From JADJEK01 sp052034255 (GTDB lineage Bacteria; Planctomycetota; B15-G4; JADJEK01), in NCBI GenBank assembly GCA_052034255.1, contig JBPOIU010000036.1, forward strand, positions 13,585 to 77,584: a DNA stretch of 64,000 bases. Reading direction: 5' to 3'. Positions within the stretch are counted from its first letter, which is position 1; the number at the start of each line of letters is the position of its first letter. Positions 8,525 to 16,665 of the stretch are shown here, piece by piece. A program made the position numbers and the translations under genes. Below the pieces are notes generated by a model. The model searched no databases, had not been told where the DNA came from, and was given only the letters and a program-made list of their open reading frames with translations.

Positions 8525-9280
8525 ATGGCGGAATCGACGCAAGACCGAAACGAACCCGACGCCGCGGATTCCCCGCCGCTGGTCGTCATCACCGATACCG
8601 CGGTCGATCCGCACATCGTGATGCATCACGAACCGCGTGCGTTGCAAGCCGAGCAGTACCGCGCGTTCCGCACGAACCTGTTGGCGATGGGTCGCAACAA
8701 GGGCTCGCGCTCCGTGGTGCTGACGTCCGGCGTGAAGGGCGACGGCAAGAGCGTGTCGGCGGTCAACATCGCGATCTGCCTCGCCGAAGCTCCCGGCACT
8801 CGCGTGTGTCTGATCGACGCCGACTTCCGATCGCCGCGCGTGGCCGACTTGCTCGGCCTCGGCGGCGGCAAGGGCCTGTCCGAGCTGTTGCTCGACGAAG
8901 CGACTCTCGCCGACGTGTTGGTCGAGACGCGCGTGCAGAACCTGTTCGTGATCCGCTCGGGCCGCGCACCGCGCAATCCGTCCGAGTTGCTCGCGTCCGA
9001 GCGCGTGAAGAACCTGCTCGACACGTTGAAGCAGCAGTTCACGCACATCCTGTGCGACACGCCGCCGGTGAATCCGTTCACCGACGCGGCCGTGCTCGGC
9101 GCGCGCACCGATGGCGTCGTGTTGGTCGTGCGCATGAACTCGACGGGACGCGAGCAGGCGGAGCGCGCGAGGCACGTGCTCGAACGCGCGGGCGCTCACG
9201 TGATCGGCGCGTTCCTCACCGACACGGCAGCCCAGGATCCGGACGCGGCGGCCGACTACGAGGACGAAGCGGACGAGTGA
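8525..9280 (+). CDS. CpsD/CapB-type (BY-kinase-like) P-loop ATPase
   Basis: 251 aa from an ATG. Walker A is TSGVKGDGKS (67-76), Walker A' is CLIDADFRSP (95-104) and Walker B is ILCDTPPV (175-182), in the order of bacterial tyrosine kinases of the CpsD/Wzc type. The N-terminal EQYRAFRTNLL motif (43-53) is the family's oligomerisation helix. Family members pair with a Wzz-like membrane activator and control polysaccharide export. The usual C-terminal Tyr cluster is absent: only one Tyr lies in an acidic tail (DYEDEADE), so autokinase cycling is doubtful and a MinD/ParA-like role is possible. It overlaps aroA by 4 nt (GTGA). Confidence 0.8.
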   Translation: MAESTQDRNEPDAADSPPLVVITDTAVDPHIVMHHEPRALQAEQYRAFRTNLLAMGRNKGSRSVVLTSGVKGDGKSVSAVNIAICLAEAPGTRVCLIDADFRSPRVADLLGLGGGKGLSELLLDEATLADVLVETRVQNLFVIRSGRAPRNPSELLASERVKNLLDTLKQQFTHILCDTPPVNPFTDAAVLGARTDGVVLVVRMNSTGREQAERARHVLERAGAHVIGAFLTDTAAQDPDAAADYEDEADE

Positions 9281-10611
9281 AGCCGCGCGCGACACTGATC
9301 GTCGACGGTCCGGTTCCGGCGCTGTCGGGCGACGTTCGCGTACCCGGGGACAAATCGATCACGCACCGCGCGCTGTTCCTCGGCGCGCTCGCGGACGGTC
9401 CGACGACGATCCTGCGAGCGCTCGTCGCCGACGACGTCGACGCGACGATCCACGTGCTCGAGCGTTTGGGCGCTCGCATCGCGCGCCGCGGCAACGCGCT
9501 CGACGTCGAACACCCGATCGATCGCTCCGCACGCGGTCCGGTGACGTTGCACTGCGGCGCATCGGGCACGACGGCGCGCCTGACGCTCGGCTTGGTCGCC
9601 GGCCTCGATCGCGAGGTCATGCTCGACGGAGATCCCGGCTTGCGCGCCCGGCCGATGGGACGGGTGCTGCAGCCTCTCGCGGCGATGGGATTGACGCGAT
9701 TGCCGCCGGCGCGCGACACGTTGCCGGTGCGGGTTCACGGCGTCGCCGCACCGCGCGCGCGCGAGCACGTGCTCGACGTGGCGTCCGCGCAAGTGAAGAC
9801 GGCGGTGGTGCTCGCCGCGCTGTCGGCCCATGGCACCACGCGCGTCGTCGAGCCGCTCGCGACCCGCGACCACACCGAGCGCATGCTCGCCGCGTTCGGC
9901 GCTCGCGTCACGGTCGGCGAACGGAGCGTCGCGGTCGACGGGCCCGCGTTGTTGCGCGGCGCCACGGTCCACGTTCCCGGCGACGTGTCGGCGGCCATCG
10001 CGCTCGCCAGTGCCGCCGCATGCGTGCCGGGATCGCGGATCACGTTGCCCGACGTCGGACTCAATCCGACGCGGACGGGCGCCGTCGACGCATTGCGCGC
10101 GCTCGGCGTCGAGGTCGTGGAGTCCGCGACGAGCACGCAAGCGCAAGAGCCGCGCGGCACGTTGACCTGCGGTTCCACGCCGACGCGCGCATTGTCGATC
10201 GAAGCCGCGGACGTCCCCCGGCTCGTCGACGAGATCCCGCAGCTCGCGGCGGTGGCCGCGCTGGCGCCCGGCGTGTCGCGGTTCCTCGGCATCGCCGAGC
10301 TCCGCGTGAAAGAGTCCGATCGCATCGAAACCACGGCGCGGACGCTGCGCGCGTTCGGCGTCGACGTCGAAACCGGCGCGGACCACATGATCGTCCGTGG
10401 ACCGGCGGCGTTGCGTGCCGCCGACGTCGACGCCTGCGACGACCACCGGATCGCGTTCCTCGCCGTCGCGTTGGCGTTGGCGGCGCCAGGGACGAGTCGC
10501 GTCCACGGCTTCGAAGCGATCACGAAGTCGTTCCCCGGTTACCTCGACGCGATCCACGCGCTGCTCGGCCCGGCCGCGGGACGATGTCGCATCGTCCAGG
10601 AGCGGACCTGA
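9277..10611 (+). CDS. aroA: 3-phosphoshikimate 1-carboxyvinyltransferase (EPSP synthase)
   Basis: 444 aa, the normal length. The GTG start at 9277 overlaps the stop of the preceding ATPase gene. Signature segments are PGDKSITHRALFLGALADG (shikimate-3-phosphate binding, near residue 20), CGASGTTARL, GLNPTRTGAVDALR, ELRVKESDRI and DHRIAFLAVALALA. It condenses shikimate 3-phosphate with PEP, the sixth step of the shikimate pathway to aromatic amino acids, in the cytoplasm. Coupling to a BY-kinase-like gene is unusual but no functional link is evident. Confidence 0.95.
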   Translation: MKPRATLIVDGPVPALSGDVRVPGDKSITHRALFLGALADGPTTILRALVADDVDATIHVLERLGARIARRGNALDVEHPIDRSARGPVTLHCGASGTTARLTLGLVAGLDREVMLDGDPGLRARPMGRVLQPLAAMGLTRLPPARDTLPVRVHGVAAPRAREHVLDVASAQVKTAVVLAALSAHGTTRVVEPLATRDHTERMLAAFGARVTVGERSVAVDGPALLRGATVHVPGDVSAAIALASAAACVPGSRITLPDVGLNPTRTGAVDALRALGVEVVESATSTQAQEPRGTLTCGSTPTRALSIEAADVPRLVDEIPQLAAVAALAPGVSRFLGIAELRVKESDRIETTARTLRAFGVDVETGADHMIVRGPAALRAADVDACDDHRIAFLAVALALAAPGTSRVHGFEAITKSFPGYLDAIHALLGPAAGRCRIVQERT

Positions 10612-10660
10612 CGCGAGACGAGCGCGGCGCGCTCCGGGGGGCGATGCGCGTCGAGCGTCC

Positions 10661-13153
10661 TCAGGGCTTCTCGGGCAGCGTCAACGTGCGCCGCGCGAGC
10701 GGGCTCTGCGCCTTACCCACGGGCTTTGGCGCGGACGATGCCGCGCCCGCCGCGTACCCGATCTCGCTCGCTTGGCGCACGGCGTCGTCGGCTTCCGCGG
10801 CCGGCGCGGCGATGTGCGCGCGACTGCCGAGGAACGCATCGAGCTCGGCGCGGAGGTACTCGCGCAACACGTCGGCATCGCGCAGCGGCGTGCGCTCGTG
10901 CGGATCGAGGCCCAAGCGGAACACGGTTTCGGATCGCGTACGCAAGTCGGCGATGTACGTGTGACCGAGCGCGCGGATCGCCACTTGGGGCCGGTCCCCG
11001 AGCGAGCGCTGGAAGACCGGACGCGGAATGCCCGCGCCGGCGCCACGCGCGACGCCTCCGCCGGCGATCAGTGGACTCCGGTCGAGTCCGTCGAACGGGG
11101 GCGGGACGTCGTCGCCGCCGACCAACGCGAGCAACGTCGGTGCGACGTCGACCAGCGAATGCGGCCCGGCGATGCGCATCGGCTTGACGCCGACGGAGTT
11201 CGGCAGTCGGACGATGAACGGTACGCGGACTTCTTCGGCGTACGCGGTGTCACCGTGCTCGAGCGTGCCGTGCTCGCCGAAGGCCTCGCCGTGATCGCCG
11301 ACGACCGCGATGATCGTGTCGTCGATCGATTCGGACGCGCGCAGGAGGTCGAGCACCGCGCGCACGCCGGCGTCGCCGTAGCGCAGGTTCGCGCGATAGA
11401 GCTCGCGCAGCCGCTCGAAGTCCGCCGCCTTCCAGTCGTCGTCCTGGTGCAAGCGGAACGCGTCGATGCGCGCGCGGGTGCCGTCCGCGGGAGGAGCCGG
11501 CGTCGTCGTTAGGTACGGCGCCGGCGGGCGATACGGCGCATGCGGCTGGAACACGTGCACGTAGAGGAAGAACGGCTTCTTCAACGCGTTCTTGCGCAAA
11601 TGCGCCTCGAGGCGCGGAGCGAGCTCGGTCGGCGCGATCCCCTCGTTCCAGAGCTTCGGATCGCGGTTCAGTTCGTCGAAGACCTCGAACCCGCGGTCGA
11701 GTCCGTAGGCCGCGCCGGCGTTCGGATTGGTAACCAACGCGAGTGTCGCGTAGCCGCGGCGTGCGAGTTCGCTCGCGAGCGTGGCGGTCGTCTCGCCGAG
11801 GCGCTTCGACGTGTCGATCACGCCGTGCGTCTGCGGATACGTCCCCGAGAACAGCGACGCGATCGACGGCAGGGTGTACGACGCCGGTGCGAACACGTCT
11901 TCGAAGACGATGCCGTCCCGCGCCAGCAGATCGACGTTCGGCGCGACTTCCGCGGCGTCGCCGTAGGCCGTGAAGTGCGAAGCGCTGGCCGCGTCGAGCG
12001 TGATCAGCACGACGTTCTTCGCGCGGCACGCGGCGCGCAGCTTCGCCGTCGCGGCCGGGTTCGTCGTGGGCTCGGGCGTCACGCCACCGTTCTCGATCCG
12101 TGGATCCGCGACGACGATCCGCAGCGGACGAACCGGGATCGGGCGCGGAGTCGACTCGAACTGCAGCGACACCACGTTGTCGCGGAACAGCGAGACGTCG
12201 CGGTCGATCTCCAGCGGGACCCGGAGTTCACTCGCGCCGTGCGCGTCGAGCTCGCATTGCGCGATGAGGTCCTTGGCCCCGTCGGCGGTGACCATGCGTA
12301 CGCGGAACGACACGTCGCGCTCCGGACGGCGATCGTCGGGGTGGACGAACACGTCCGCCTTGAACAAGGGTCGTCCCGTGGGCAGCTGCAGCGGCACGCT
12401 GACGCGTGAGCCCTCGTCGAACACGAACGCGCGCTGCAAGCGTTTGCGGTCGCGGCTCGGGAAGGTCTCGACGCGCACGTCGCCCGGAGCGAGCGTCGTC
12501 GCGGTCGCGCCGTCGTCGAGCTTGAACCGCAGTGTGCGGAACACCGCCGCCATCGGGTAGCGGAACGGCTCGCCGACGTCGAACGCGCGTCGCACCGTCT
12601 TCGCGAACCGAAACGTCAGTCGATTCGTGCCGCGGCGCACCTTGGTCTCGGGCAGCGTGAACTCGGTCGTGCTCAGCTCCGGCGACGCCGGCAGCTTGAT
12701 GCGCGCGATCGCGGCGGCATCGTCGTTCAGATGGACCGACATCGTCTGCGCGCCCTCTTCGGGCGGCAGCCCCGTCGCTTCGAGTTCGACGCGCAGCTCG
12801 CGCTCGGAGAACAGCGTGAAGCGCACGTCGACCGCGTCGCCGATCGCGACGCCGCAGCGCCGCGCGTCGTCGTCCTCGAACATCGACAGGAAGCCGGTCG
12901 CCGCGGCGTGGAGGCGCGGATCGGGCTCGTCGTAGCAGCGCTTGCCTTGCGCGCTGCCGAAGTCGATGCGCCGGGTCTCGGTCTCGACCAGCGCGAACGG
13001 CAGGCGCTCGAGCAGATCGATCGGTTCCAGCGTGGGTCCGCGGACGGCCGCCGGATCGACCGCGCTGATGCGGAGGACGTACGGCAGCAGGACGACCGCC
13101 GCGACGATCAGCGCAAAGCCGAGGACACGCTTCGCGCCCGGCGAGGTCGGCAT
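10661..13153 (-). CDS. Membrane-anchored sulfatase/alkaline-phosphatase-fold protein with Thr at the catalytic position
   Basis: 830 aa. The ATG at 13153 overlaps the stop of the upstream gene (ATGA). One N-terminal membrane segment (about 11-28) is followed by a large beta-rich extracytoplasmic part (about 60-350) and a sulfatase fold at about 378-750: VVLITLDAASASHF with metal-ligand Asp387, SYTLPSIASLFSGTYPQTHG, and AVVGDHGEAFGEHG. In true sulfatases the motif is C/S-x-P-x-R; here it reads T427-L-P-S-I431, lacking both the residue matured to formylglycine and the Arg. Thr at this position is the nucleophile in phosphoethanolamine and glycerol-phosphate transferases. So it may be a phosphotransferase or phosphatase, not a sulfatase. 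Confidence 0.75.
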   Translation of the reverse strand: MPTSPGAKRVLGFALIVAAVVLLPYVLRISAVDPAAVRGPTLEPIDLLERLPFALVETETRRIDFGSAQGKRCYDEPDPRLHAAATGFLSMFEDDDARRCGVAIGDAVDVRFTLFSERELRVELEATGLPPEEGAQTMSVHLNDDAAAIARIKLPASPELSTTEFTLPETKVRRGTNRLTFRFAKTVRRAFDVGEPFRYPMAAVFRTLRFKLDDGATATTLAPGDVRVETFPSRDRKRLQRAFVFDEGSRVSVPLQLPTGRPLFKADVFVHPDDRRPERDVSFRVRMVTADGAKDLIAQCELDAHGASELRVPLEIDRDVSLFRDNVVSLQFESTPRPIPVRPLRIVVADPRIENGGVTPEPTTNPAATAKLRAACRAKNVVLITLDAASASHFTAYGDAAEVAPNVDLLARDGIVFEDVFAPASYTLPSIASLFSGTYPQTHGVIDTSKRLGETTATLASELARRGYATLALVTNPNAGAAYGLDRGFEVFDELNRDPKLWNEGIAPTELAPRLEAHLRKNALKKPFFLYVHVFQPHAPYRPPAPYLTTTPAPPADGTRARIDAFRLHQDDDWKAADFERLRELYRANLRYGDAGVRAVLDLLRASESIDDTIIAVVGDHGEAFGEHGTLEHGDTAYAEEVRVPFIVRLPNSVGVKPMRIAGPHSLVDVAPTLLALVGGDDVPPPFDGLDRSPLIAGGGVARGAGAGIPRPVFQRSLGDRPQVAIRALGHTYIADLRTRSETVFRLGLDPHERTPLRDADVLREYLRAELDAFLGSRAHIAAPAAEADDAVRQASEIGYAAGAASSAPKPVGKAQSPLARRTLTLPEKP

Positions 13154-14253
13154 CAGGTCTTCTCGAATGCGCCGTGTTCGGCGCTTTTCCACAAGCCGGA
13201 GAACGAATCGAGCACGACCACACCGTCCGACCACCACATCGTCGCGCCGCGCGCGCGGTGCGAATCCGGGTGCAAACGGAGCGTCGCGCCGCGCCGGCTC
13301 ATCTCGAGCGCCAACGCGCCGAGGTCGGGGATCGGCGTCGGTTCGAGTCCGCGGCGACCGTGCTCGCGCACGAACTCCTCGGCCAGTTCGGTGTCCTGGA
13401 AGATCGGGCAGAACGCCGGGGCTTGATCGTCGTCCGCCGCGGGTTCTTCGACGTGGAGCGCGCTGGGCGCTCCCTTGCGCGCCAGCGCGAACAGCGGCGT
13501 GTTCTCGAAGAAGCCGAGCCACGGCACTTCGCCGATCCGCACGACCATGTGTTCGTCGGCCGATTCGATGTCGACTTCGGGAGTGATGTCCTCGTCGCCG
13601 TCCCAGGCGTCCCAACTGCCGTCCGCGGCCAGCAGCCGTTGCGTGAGCTTGCCGCCGGCATCGACCGCGAGGCGCAGATGGCGCGGTTCCTCGTTCTCGT
13701 CGAGGCAGAAGAACACCGGATCGCGTTCGTCGAGCGTCGCGCCGACGAAGCCGTCGTTGCGGCATGCGATCAGGAACGACGCGAGGTCGTGGATGCGTTC
13801 GACGACCAGATCGGACGTCTCGATGCCCTTGCGGGACGCCGCGGCCGCTTCGGCGCGCGCTTCGTCGCTCCAAATCAGCACGGCGAGACCGTGCGGCAGG
13901 GCCTTCGACAACTCGAACACGGGCTCACCGCGCACCGTGATCGTCCAGTACGGCGTCGCGCCGTCGCGCGCGCGGCCATGGCGCGATTCGTCGAGATAGC
14001 GCGTCACGATGCTCTGGAGCGCCGGCGCGAGCGCCGCGTGCGCGGGCTCGACCCGGAGTTCGCCGTCGGAAAACGACGCGATCCACTCGTATTCGCCGAG
14101 GTCCGTCAACACGCGTTGCGCGTCTTCGGGCGGCGGCTTGGTGTCGTCCAGGCGGCGCAGGAACGCGATCGTGCGCCCATGCCCGTCTCGACCGCGGTCG
14201 AGCAGGAAGTACTCCTGGCCTTCGTGGAGGATCCGGACTTTGCGTTCACGCAT
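13153..14253 (-). CDS. Unknown protein coupled to the sulfatase-fold gene
   Basis: 366 aa from ATG at 14253; no recognised family. It has no signal peptide or membrane segment, is acidic, and alternates strands and helices (REGPEYFLLDRGRDG-like N-terminus, PVFFCLDENEEPRHLRLAVD, MWWSDGVVVLDSFSGLW at the end), suggesting a cytoplasmic alpha/beta protein. Its stop overlaps the start of the sulfatase-fold gene by 4 nt, so the two are likely translated together. A -10-like TATACT lies 9 nt before the ATG, implying a very short or absent 5' leader. Confidence 0.6.
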   Translation of the reverse strand: MRERKVRILHEGQEYFLLDRGRDGHGRTIAFLRRLDDTKPPPEDAQRVLTDLGEYEWIASFSDGELRVEPAHAALAPALQSIVTRYLDESRHGRARDGATPYWTITVRGEPVFELSKALPHGLAVLIWSDEARAEAAAASRKGIETSDLVVERIHDLASFLIACRNDGFVGATLDERDPVFFCLDENEEPRHLRLAVDAGGKLTQRLLAADGSWDAWDGDEDITPEVDIESADEHMVVRIGEVPWLGFFENTPLFALARKGAPSALHVEEPAADDDQAPAFCPIFQDTELAEEFVREHGRRGLEPTPIPDLGALALEMSRRGATLRLHPDSHRARGATMWWSDGVVVLDSFSGLWKSAEHGAFEKT

Positions 14254-14262
14254 GCGGCGCGG

Positions 14263-14268
14263 AGTATA
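14263..14268 (-). promoter_or_regulatory. -10 element TATACT close to the start codon
   Basis: TATACT reads on the minus strand (14268 to 14263), ending 9 nt before the ATG at 14253. The best -35 candidate, CTAACA, has a 19-nt spacer and is weak. Transcription would begin at or next to the start codon. Confidence 0.45.
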
Positions 14269-14403
14269 GGTCGGGGACGACTCGGCGTGTTAGCGCGCAG
14301 TGCTCCATTGGACGACGGCGCTGCGGAGGAGTCTTCTCGCGGGAGCCCGGCGTCGAGCCGACGCGACCATCGGTGGCGGCGCGCTCTTTCGGCGGCGTCC
14401 CCG

Positions 14404-15036
14404 TCAAGCCGGGATCCGGCGCGCCGCGAGATGGGGGAATCGAGCCCGTCCGACGTCGCGGCCGAACAACGTCGCGGCGATCACGACCGCGAGCACGACG
14501 GCGACCAAGTTGACGAACAGATCGACTTCGTCGAAGTAGCGCACCGCGCTGCGCCCTTGCAGCCATTCGTCGAGCCACCCCGCGGCGCCCGCGACGACGA
14601 TCGCCAGTGGGTACGCGACGACCGAGCGCACGTCGACGGCGATCGCGCGCAGCGCCAGCAGCGCGAGACCGCCGTACTCGACGAAATGGAAGCGCTCCGC
14701 CGGCGATTTGCGCATCGTGAACATCGCGTACAGGAAGATGCCAAGCGGCAGCAGCGCCCGCAGGAACGGAGCCGCCGAACGCACGCCCGCGCCCACGGTC
14801 ACGGCGTAGAAGAAGGTCGTCCCGACCAAGATCGCGGACACGATGACGGTGTTCATCATCAACCCGCGCGCGCGCAGGTACAGCGAGACTTCGTATGCGA
14901 GGTCGAGCGTCGTCAGCACGATCGCGACCGCGCCGAGGAACGCGAACCAGCCCGCCGCGCGTTCGCGAGACCGCGGTGGCTCGGGCGCGAGATCGAGCGG
15001 GATGGACGGCGTCGCCCAGTTCAGTTCGCTCGTCAC
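14404..15036 (-). CDS. VanZ-like family membrane protein
   Basis: 210 aa from a GTG at 15036 that overlaps the stop of the 50-aa gene upstream (GTGA). Six hydrophobic segments; the C-terminal pair has the VanZ pattern with Asp-Glu and Gln before the last helix (GWLDEWLQGRSAVRYFDEVDL then VNLVAVVLAVVIA). VanZ relatives are inner-membrane proteins, one of which gives low-level teicoplanin resistance; the general function is unknown. It is the last gene of a coupled chain with the FGE-like protein. Confidence 0.7.
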   Translation of the reverse strand: MTSELNWATPSIPLDLAPEPPRSRERAAGWFAFLGAVAIVLTTLDLAYEVSLYLRARGLMMNTVIVSAILVGTTFFYAVTVGAGVRSAAPFLRALLPLGIFLYAMFTMRKSPAERFHFVEYGGLALLALRAIAVDVRSVVAYPLAIVVAGAAGWLDEWLQGRSAVRYFDEVDLFVNLVAVVLAVVIAATLFGRDVGRARFPHLAARRIPA

Positions 15037-15185
15037 GAGGCGGCGCTCCGGCGCGCGCTCCGTTCGAGGATCCGGCGCAGATCGCGCCGAATGGCGCCGC
15101 GTCGCACGAGGAACGCGAGCAAGGTGAACGGCAACAGCAGCAGTCCGAGGATTTCCCGGACCCACAGCCCCGGGATGCCGCTCAT
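15033..15185 (-). CDS. 50-aa single-pass membrane protein in an overlapping gene chain
   Basis: Short gene starting at ATG 15185 and ending at 15033. It overlaps the stop of the FGE-like gene by 4 nt (ATGA) and the start of the VanZ-like gene by 4 nt (GTGA), a strong sign that it is translated. Product: MSGIPGLWVREILGLLLLPF and a hydrophobic stretch to about residue 27, then a very basic tail (RRGAIRRDLRRILERSARR). This is a typical N-out/C-in single-pass protein. No family recognised; it may be an assembly factor for its neighbours. Confidence 0.6.
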   Translation of the reverse strand: MSGIPGLWVREILGLLLLPFTLLAFLVRRGAIRRDLRRILERSARRSAAS

Positions 15186-16546
15186 TTGGGTTTCGCCGGC
15201 GTCTGCGCGCAGCGGAAGCCGAGCTGCGCGCGCCGCGTCGACAGTCCGGGCGCGAGCCAGCGGTACGTCGCGGCCAGGACTTCGGAGTTCGACAGGAAAT
15301 TGCCGCCGCGCACCACGACTTGGACGAGGTTCGACGTCAGCTCTTCGGTGATCGGATCGCCGTCGGCGTTGCTCGCGGTCCACTCGTCGACGTTGCCGGC
15401 GAGGTCCGCGCACGCGAACGGACTGTTGCCCGCCGCGTAGCTGCCGACCGGCGCGGTGTCGTTCAGGCCGGCCGAGCGGTCGTTCGCGCGACCGACGTCG
15501 TACTCGTTGCCCCACGGGTAAAGCAGTCCCTTCGGGCCGCGCGCCGCGATCTCCCATTCGTCTTCGGTCGGCACGCGCTTGCCGGCCCACGTCGCGTACG
15601 CGCGCGCGTCGTTGAAGCTGACGCCGACGACGGGATGCTCGGCCTTGCCCTCCGGGTAGGTGTAGCTGCCGTCGTCTTGCTTGACCCAGAACCGAGGAAG
15701 GTGCGCGAGCTTGCGCTCGTCGGGTAGCGCTTTCCAGAACGCCGCGTACTGCGCGTTCGTCACTTCGGTGCGGTCGAGGTAGAAGGTCTTCACGCTGATG
15801 CGCCGGCCGCGCCGCTCGAGCCCGGCCTTCGGCCAGCCCGAATGCGGCCCGATCTCGTACGCGCCGCCTTTCACTTCGATCATCCCCGGCGGCAGGCGCT
15901 CGCCGTTCTCGCTGAATCGATCGGGGCTGCGGGCGCGCTCGACGCGGATGCCCATTTCGACGTACGCGCGATGCGCGGTCGCGAACGCGCGCGCTTCCGG
16001 CACTGCCGCGTACAACGAGCGGTTCCACACCTCCGCGAAGTCGACCGAAACCGAGAAGCGTTCGCGCACGAGCGTCGTGATCAGCGGCTCGAGATCGCCT
16101 GCGCGCTGCTCGACCAGCAGGGGCACGATGGGATCGACCAGCCACTCGACGAACGCCGCGCGATAGCCCGGATCGAAGTCCGCCTCGGCCATCGCCGCGA
16201 CCATTCCGTCGCGCAGCGCCTGGATTTGCGCCGGCTTCAGCGCCGCCTTGCCCGAGCCGCCGGCGAGCACGCGATCGCGCAACGCGGAGAATTGCGCCGC
16301 CAGCGGGGCCGCGATCCGCGTGGCCGTGGTGTTGGGATCGGCGGCCAGCGCGTTGAACTCGCGCTCCATGCGTAGGTACGCCGCTTCGAGCGCCGACTCG
16401 GCGACGGTGAGTTCCTCGTGCCGCGCCGCCAGCTGGGTTTCGAGTTCGGCCAACGCGGCATCCTGCGCCCGAACGGAGACGGCGGGACAGAGCGTCGACA
16501 GGGCGATGGCGAGGAGGAATGCGCGCGCGATCATGGGCGGGATCAT
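15182..16546 (-). CDS. Secreted FGE-sulfatase-domain (SUMF1-like) protein
   Basis: 454 aa from ATG 16546 (a second ATG at 16534 is also possible). Signal peptide ARAFLLAIALSTLCPAVSVRAQ, a coiled-coil segment (about 30-80), a helical middle part, and a C-terminal FGE-sulfatase fold from about 225: MIEVKGGAYEIG, FYLDRTEVTNAQYAAFW, HPVVGVSFNDARAYATWAG, KRVPTEDEWEIAARGP, LAGNVDEWTAS and RGGNFL. Genuine formylglycine-generating enzymes need two Cys in the region after RGGS; here that stretch has none. So it is probably a structural or ligand-binding member of the fold, common in planctomycetes, and not a sulfatase activator. Confidence 0.85.
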   Translation of the reverse strand: MIPPMIARAFLLAIALSTLCPAVSVRAQDAALAELETQLAARHEELTVAESALEAAYLRMEREFNALAADPNTTATRIAAPLAAQFSALRDRVLAGGSGKAALKPAQIQALRDGMVAAMAEADFDPGYRAAFVEWLVDPIVPLLVEQRAGDLEPLITTLVRERFSVSVDFAEVWNRSLYAAVPEARAFATAHRAYVEMGIRVERARSPDRFSENGERLPPGMIEVKGGAYEIGPHSGWPKAGLERRGRRISVKTFYLDRTEVTNAQYAAFWKALPDERKLAHLPRFWVKQDDGSYTYPEGKAEHPVVGVSFNDARAYATWAGKRVPTEDEWEIAARGPKGLLYPWGNEYDVGRANDRSAGLNDTAPVGSYAAGNSPFACADLAGNVDEWTASNADGDPITEELTSNLVQVVVRGGNFLSNSEVLAATYRWLAPGLSTRRAQLGFRCAQTPAKPK

Positions 16547-16665
16547 AGGCGGGCGCGCTCGCACGGCGGAATGCCGCATCGGCTGCGGATCCGGATTCGA
16601 ATCGACTCTGCAGTGATGCCGCGCCGCGCTCGACAGCGGCGGCCGCGAGCGCCAGACTCCGCGCC

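Noticed and set aside
10661..13873. Longer form of the sulfatase-fold gene starting at 13873
   Set aside because: The extra 240 codons overlap the well-supported unknown gene 13153-14253 in another frame and are Arg-rich; the ATGA at 13153 explains the start.
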